DNA of 18,863 nt from an uncultured Anaerolineaceae bacterium (GTDB lineage Bacteria > Chloroflexota > Anaerolineae > Anaerolineales > Anaerolineaceae): assembly GCA_938020565.1 (NCBI GenBank), contig CALIHP010000079.1, forward strand, positions 1 to 18,863. The letters run 5' to 3'. Both the position numbers and the translations under genes were made by a program. Numbering within the stretch: the first letter of the stretch is position 1; every line of letters starts with the position of its first letter. Below, piece by piece: positions 15,407 to 18,863 of this stretch. Below the pieces are notes generated by a model. That model did no database searches. It was not told the DNA's origin and saw nothing but the letters and a program-made list of their open reading frames with translations.

Positions 15407-15440
15407 AACGAAGGGCGGCGCGACTGCGCCGTCCTTCGTT
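15407..15440. terminator. Strong hairpin between convergent nifJ and the ABC exporter operon
   Basis: Arms 15407-15421 and 15426-15440 form 15 consecutive pairs (one G-T) around the loop GACT, 30 bases after the nifJ stop. The flanks on both strands are only weakly T-rich (TTCGTTGTTGG on plus, TTCGTTCAT on minus), so efficiency as an intrinsic terminator is uncertain. Its place between converging genes suggests a two-way terminator or 3'-end stabiliser. Confidence 0.7.
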
Positions 15441-15497
15441 GTTGGCGTGTGCCGGTCGTCTTTTTTTCAGCGCCGGCGTAGAGGAACGGTTCGGGAA

Positions 15498-17258
15498 TCA
15501 GCGCGTTCCGGCGTTCCCGAGCTTCCAGCGGAGCGCGGCTTCCCGCTGTTCGATGAATCGCCGGTAGGTATCTGATTTTTCGAGTAATTCCTCATGCGTT
15601 CCGACGCTCTCGATACTCCCGCTGTCCAGGACGAGGATCTGATCCGCGCCGCGGATTGTTTCCAGTTTATGCGCGATGATCAGGACGGTTTTATCGGCCA
15701 GCAGCTTCCTCAGCGCCAGAATCAGCTGCTCCTCGTTTTCAGGGTCGACGCTCGACGTCGCTTCGTCGAGAATGACGATCTGACTCGGCTTCAGCATGGC
15801 GCGGGCGATGGAAATGCGCTGACGTTCGCCGCCGGAAAGATCGGACCCTCCTTCCTGGAGGACCGTGTCATAACCGTCCGGCAGTTCCATGATGAACTCA
15901 TGGCACCTCGCTTCCTTCGCGACCGCGACGACTTCTTCGTCGGTCGCGTCCGGCTTCCCGAACTTGATATTGTTCCGGACCGTGTCGTCGAAAAGGTAAA
16001 CGTCCTGGAAGACGAAGGTGAAATTCGAAAGCAGTTCGTCATATCGATAATCCCTGACGTCGACGCCGCCGATCCGGATTTCGCCGCGGTCGACGTCCCA
16101 GAACCGCGCGATCAGGCTGCAAAGCGTTGTTTTTCCGCTTCCGGAGCTGCCGACGATCGCCATCGTCCGCTTCGCCGGAATCGACAGGCTCATATTCCGG
16201 AACAGCGGTTTTTCTTCATACGAAAAATCAACGTCTTTGATCTCAATTTTCGCATCACGCATCGCGTTCGTCGTTCCTTCGGGGATAACGGGAAGATTCC
16301 GGAGCCGGGTAATCGCTTCGAGGTTCTGGACGGCGATCCCTTTCAGGTTCTGCATGCTTCCGGCCATTTCGAATCCGGCGAAGACGATGAAGCTGGAAAC
16401 GAGGAGCATGACCGCTTTCGTCGGAGCGATCTCACCGGCGCAATAGCGCAGGATCGCCGTAAGGATGATCGCGCAGCTTCCCAGCCTGAAAATCGTCAGC
16501 TGGCTGAAAGCGGCCGGCAGAACGTTTTTTTCTACGTCGAGGAAGCCTTTCCGGCTCTCGGAAATACTCCGGCTCAGTTCCGAAAGCATTTCCTTTCCCT
16601 TGCCGAAGGATTTGACGACGCCGATTCCTTTGACGTATTCGAGCGTATCCGCGTTTAAATGGATCTTGAGCGATTGAAGCCGTTTTGTGGATCGATCCGC
16701 TTTATTCTGGAAAAGCGCGTTGCTGATCAGCGCGAGCGTCAGCGTGATCAGGATGATCCCGCCGGTGATCCAGTCGAACGGAACCATGAACAGCGCCATC
16801 ATGACCGTCTGGATTACGCCGACGAACATCATCTCGATAATGACCACGCCGATAGTTTCGAGGTCGCCGATAATCGTCGTCAGTCCGCTGGAGATCTCTC
16901 CGAGCCGGTTGGCGTTGAAGAAGCCCATGCTGACCTGTTTCAGCTGGTCGCCGATCTGGAGCCGGTTCTCCGCGCCCATCGTGTAGGACGCAATATATTT
17001 ATTCCGGTCCGCGAGGTACCCGCAAACGATTTTTCCGACGGCGCTGAGAAGCGCGACGAGGAATACCTCGATAACGTCCCTTGTCGCGATCGGGCGGCGT
17101 TCAAAAAGATTTTCAAACAGTTTCAGCAGCAGGAGCATGGTCGCGCCTAACGCGACGCCCTCGAAAAAGCTTTTCAAAACCTCGAAAAGCAGCATCTTCG
17201 TAATTCTTGACGATTCTTTTCCGGAGATCCGGTATAGATTTTTTAATAACTCTCTCAT
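15498..17258 (-). CDS. ABC exporter half-transporter (fused membrane and ATPase domains), second of a pair
   Basis: 586 residues: a six-segment membrane domain (about 22-50, 64-82, 137-160, 162-182, 250-272, 280-300) and a C-terminal ATPase. Walker A GSSGSGKTT (370-378), Q-loop Gln418, signature LSGGERQ (474-480), Walker B with catalytic Glu499 and H-loop His530 are intact. The ATG directly follows the stop of the upstream ABC gene, with GGAGG inside that gene as ribosome binding site, so the two are co-translated and probably form a heterodimer. The general shape recalls the YbtPQ/IrtAB-like paired transporters found with metal or siderophore systems, but no such genes are in view and the substrate cannot be told. 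Confidence 0.92.
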   Translation of the reverse strand: MRELLKNLYRISGKESSRITKMLLFEVLKSFFEGVALGATMLLLLKLFENLFERRPIATRDVIEVFLVALLSAVGKIVCGYLADRNKYIASYTMGAENRLQIGDQLKQVSMGFFNANRLGEISSGLTTIIGDLETIGVVIIEMMFVGVIQTVMMALFMVPFDWITGGIILITLTLALISNALFQNKADRSTKRLQSLKIHLNADTLEYVKGIGVVKSFGKGKEMLSELSRSISESRKGFLDVEKNVLPAAFSQLTIFRLGSCAIILTAILRYCAGEIAPTKAVMLLVSSFIVFAGFEMAGSMQNLKGIAVQNLEAITRLRNLPVIPEGTTNAMRDAKIEIKDVDFSYEEKPLFRNMSLSIPAKRTMAIVGSSGSGKTTLCSLIARFWDVDRGEIRIGGVDVRDYRYDELLSNFTFVFQDVYLFDDTVRNNIKFGKPDATDEEVVAVAKEARCHEFIMELPDGYDTVLQEGGSDLSGGERQRISIARAMLKPSQIVILDEATSSVDPENEEQLILALRKLLADKTVLIIAHKLETIRGADQILVLDSGSIESVGTHEELLEKSDTYRRFIEQREAALRWKLGNAGTR

Positions 17259-18863
17259 TTATTTTGCCTCCGCGGCGCTATAGACGCCCGTGTGCGATTT
17301 CCAGAGCTTTGTGTAAGTCCCGCTGCGCTGGAGAAGGTCCTGATGCGTCCCTTCAGCTTCGATTTTCCCGCGGTCCAGAACGATAATTTTATCCGCGTGC
17401 ATAATTGTGGAAAGCCGGTGCGCAATCATGATCACTGTCCTGGAACGGACCAGGGCGCTGATCGATTTTTGAATCTCGGCTTCGTTGTCCGGGTCGGAAT
17501 ATGCGGTCGCCTCGTCGAGGAGGACGATCGGGCTGCCCTTGAGCAGGGCGCGCGCGATGGTGATCCGCTGCCTTTCGCCGCCGGAGAGGGAGCTCCCCGA
17601 TTCGCTGACGACCGTGTCGTACCCCTGTGGAAGCGTCATAATGAAATCATGGCAGTTCGCCTCGCGGCAGGCGCGTTCGATTTCTTCGGCGGTCGCGTCC
17701 GATTTGGCGAGTCTCATGTTTTCGAGGATGCTCTTCCGGAAGAGGTAGTTCTCCTGCGATACGTAGGTAACGAGCTCCATGTTCTGGTCCAGCGGGATAT
17801 CCAGGATATTCGCGTCCCCGATCGTGATTTTCCCCCCGGTCGGGTTCCAGTATCCCGCGATCAGCTTCGCGATCGTCGATTTCCCGCCGCCGCTGTAGCC
17901 GACGATCGCGGTCAGCTCGCCTTCCTTCGCGCGGAACGAAAGGTTTTCGAGAACGTTTTTCGCGTCTTTGCCCTGCCGGTAGCTGAAGCTGACGTTTTCG
18001 AAGACGACGTCGGAAGAGCTGATTTCCTGAGCTTTGCCGCCGCGATCGAGCTCGGGAAGCTGCATGACGCTTCGGATTTCATCAAGGACGACGCGGATAT
18101 TCGCCATCGTGTCCGCATGGCTCATCGCCTTGATCAGCGGTTTATATGATGCGTAAGCGAGAAGAACGCAGCTGATCAGCGTTCCGACGTCGACGCTTCC
18201 CTTCATGTACAGGAAGAGCGACGTCGGCAGCACAAAGAGCAGCGTCGACGGAAGAATCTCCATCGCCGCCGTCATGTAGAAACAGACGCTCAGGTACCAG
18301 TCCAGCATACTGTCCCGGTTTTTGTTGACGGCTTCGACGAATTTTCCGTAGGACGAGGCGGATTTATTAAACGCTTTGATGACCTGAATTCCGCGGATAT
18401 ATTCAACGACCGTCGTATTCATATTTTTCGCGGCGCGCTGATATTTCCGCGATCGTTCCTCGTACCCGCCCATCATGAGAGCGGAGAAGAGAAGCCCCAG
18501 CGGAAGCGTCGCCAGGTTCGCCAGCCCGATCCGCCAGTCTGAAGCGAAGATGACAACGACCAGTACGATCGGAATCATCACGTTGGCGATGACCTCCGGG
18601 ATTACGTGCGCAATGGGTTTTTCCAGCTTATCCAGCGTTTCGATCATGAACTGCGTCCATTCGCCGCTGCTTTTTCCTTCGATTTCGCCCATCGACAGCC
18701 GGCTCAGTTTTTCAGCCAGCGTTTTCCGCATGTCTTCGATCACGTGGAAAGCGAGGTTATGCGACAGGATCGTTGAGAGCTCATGAAATACGACGCTTCC
18801 CAGAAGCCCCAGCAGGATCATTCCGATCGGCCCCCGATAGGCCGCCAGCGTCGTATTGGCGGC
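17259..18863 (-). CDS. ABC exporter half-transporter, first of a pair (5' end outside the window)
   Basis: The reading frame is open to the window edge. An internal ATG at 18821 is not the likely start, because the first transmembrane segment would be missing; roughly 50-70 residues should lie outside. In 534 visible residues there are membrane segments followed by an ATPase with GYSGGGKST (Walker A), SQENYLF (Q-loop), LSGGERQ, IVLLDEATAYSD (Walker B with Glu; D-loop reads YSD rather than the usual SALD) and IAHRL (H-loop). With its partner both ATP sites keep a Walker B glutamate and a canonical signature, so neither site looks degenerate. It ends immediately before the partner's ATG. Confidence 0.92.
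   Translation of the reverse strand, partial: AANTTLAAYRGPIGMILLGLLGSVVFHELSTILSHNLAFHVIEDMRKTLAEKLSRLSMGEIEGKSSGEWTQFMIETLDKLEKPIAHVIPEVIANVMIPIVLVVVIFASDWRIGLANLATLPLGLLFSALMMGGYEERSRKYQRAAKNMNTTVVEYIRGIQVIKAFNKSASSYGKFVEAVNKNRDSMLDWYLSVCFYMTAAMEILPSTLLFVLPTSLFLYMKGSVDVGTLISCVLLAYASYKPLIKAMSHADTMANIRVVLDEIRSVMQLPELDRGGKAQEISSSDVVFENVSFSYRQGKDAKNVLENLSFRAKEGELTAIVGYSGGGKSTIAKLIAGYWNPTGGKITIGDANILDIPLDQNMELVTYVSQENYLFRKSILENMRLAKSDATAEEIERACREANCHDFIMTLPQGYDTVVSESGSSLSGGERQRITIARALLKGSPIVLLDEATAYSDPDNEAEIQKSISALVRSRTVIMIAHRLSTIMHADKIIVLDRGKIEAEGTHQDLLQRSGTYTKLWKSHTGVYSAAEAK

Noticed and set aside
15451..15477. GCCGG and CCGGC arms around a T7 tract, as a possible second terminator
   Set aside because: Only five pairs, with the T-tract inside the loop rather than after the stem.
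15594..16658. 354-codon open frame on the plus strand
   Set aside because: It is antisense to the ABC exporter gene, whose motifs are unambiguous; composition is typical of a shadow frame. The same holds for 17292-18149 plus and 12846-13658 minus.

Overview
The window comes from an anaerobic bacterium with fairly G+C-rich coding DNA. The evidence is a pyruvate:ferredoxin oxidoreductase together with a T-box riboswitch, a device found mainly in Firmicutes and also in Chloroflexota and Actinobacteria. The substrate-binding protein has a signal peptide without a lipobox, which is unlike most Firmicutes. I lean weakly towards Chloroflexota (Anaerolineae-like), but nothing here fixes the taxon.

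Layout. (1) 1-299: a 99-bp tandem repeat, directly after the 3' end of glpK. (2) 300-2851: glpK (glycerol kinase, minus strand), divergent from an aldo/keto-reductase-fold gene that has lost three of its four catalytic residues; the shared intergenic region has one exact TATAAT box facing each way. (3) 2901-6172: a strong promoter, a complete tRNA-Trp-type T-box leader with terminator and antiterminator, then a three-gene ABC importer (binding protein, permease, ATPase) matching the predicted tryptophan transporter trpXYZ. Uncharged tRNA-Trp should switch on tryptophan uptake. (4) 6304-9860, minus strand: a compact five-gene operon, tetR - SRPBCC protein - SDR - SDR - LCM-type O-methyltransferase, read from a consensus promoter with two TetR-type palindromes. 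One palindrome sits between the -35 and -10 boxes and the other lies over the predicted transcription start. This looks like a self-repressed small-molecule modification or detoxification pathway with unknown substrate, and it is the best candidate here for an undescribed system. (5) 10029-11554: an A+T-rich AbiEi/AbiEii type IV toxin-antitoxin pair with its own promoter, probably acquired. (6) 11793-15377: nifJ (pyruvate:ferredoxin oxidoreductase), followed by a strong hairpin shared with the convergent operon. (7) 15498-18863, minus strand: two adjoining half-size ABC exporter genes that probably form a heterodimer; the upstream one runs off the window.

Stretches without genes are accounted for: 1-299 (repeat), 1806-1957 (divergent promoters), 2852-3300 (promoter and T-box), 4327-4455 (hairpin), 6173-6303 (long-loop inverted repeat), 9861-10079 (TetR operators and abiE promoter), 11555-11792 (only a weak possible promoter) and 15378-15497 (hairpin). 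No tRNA, rRNA, CRISPR array or transposase was seen.
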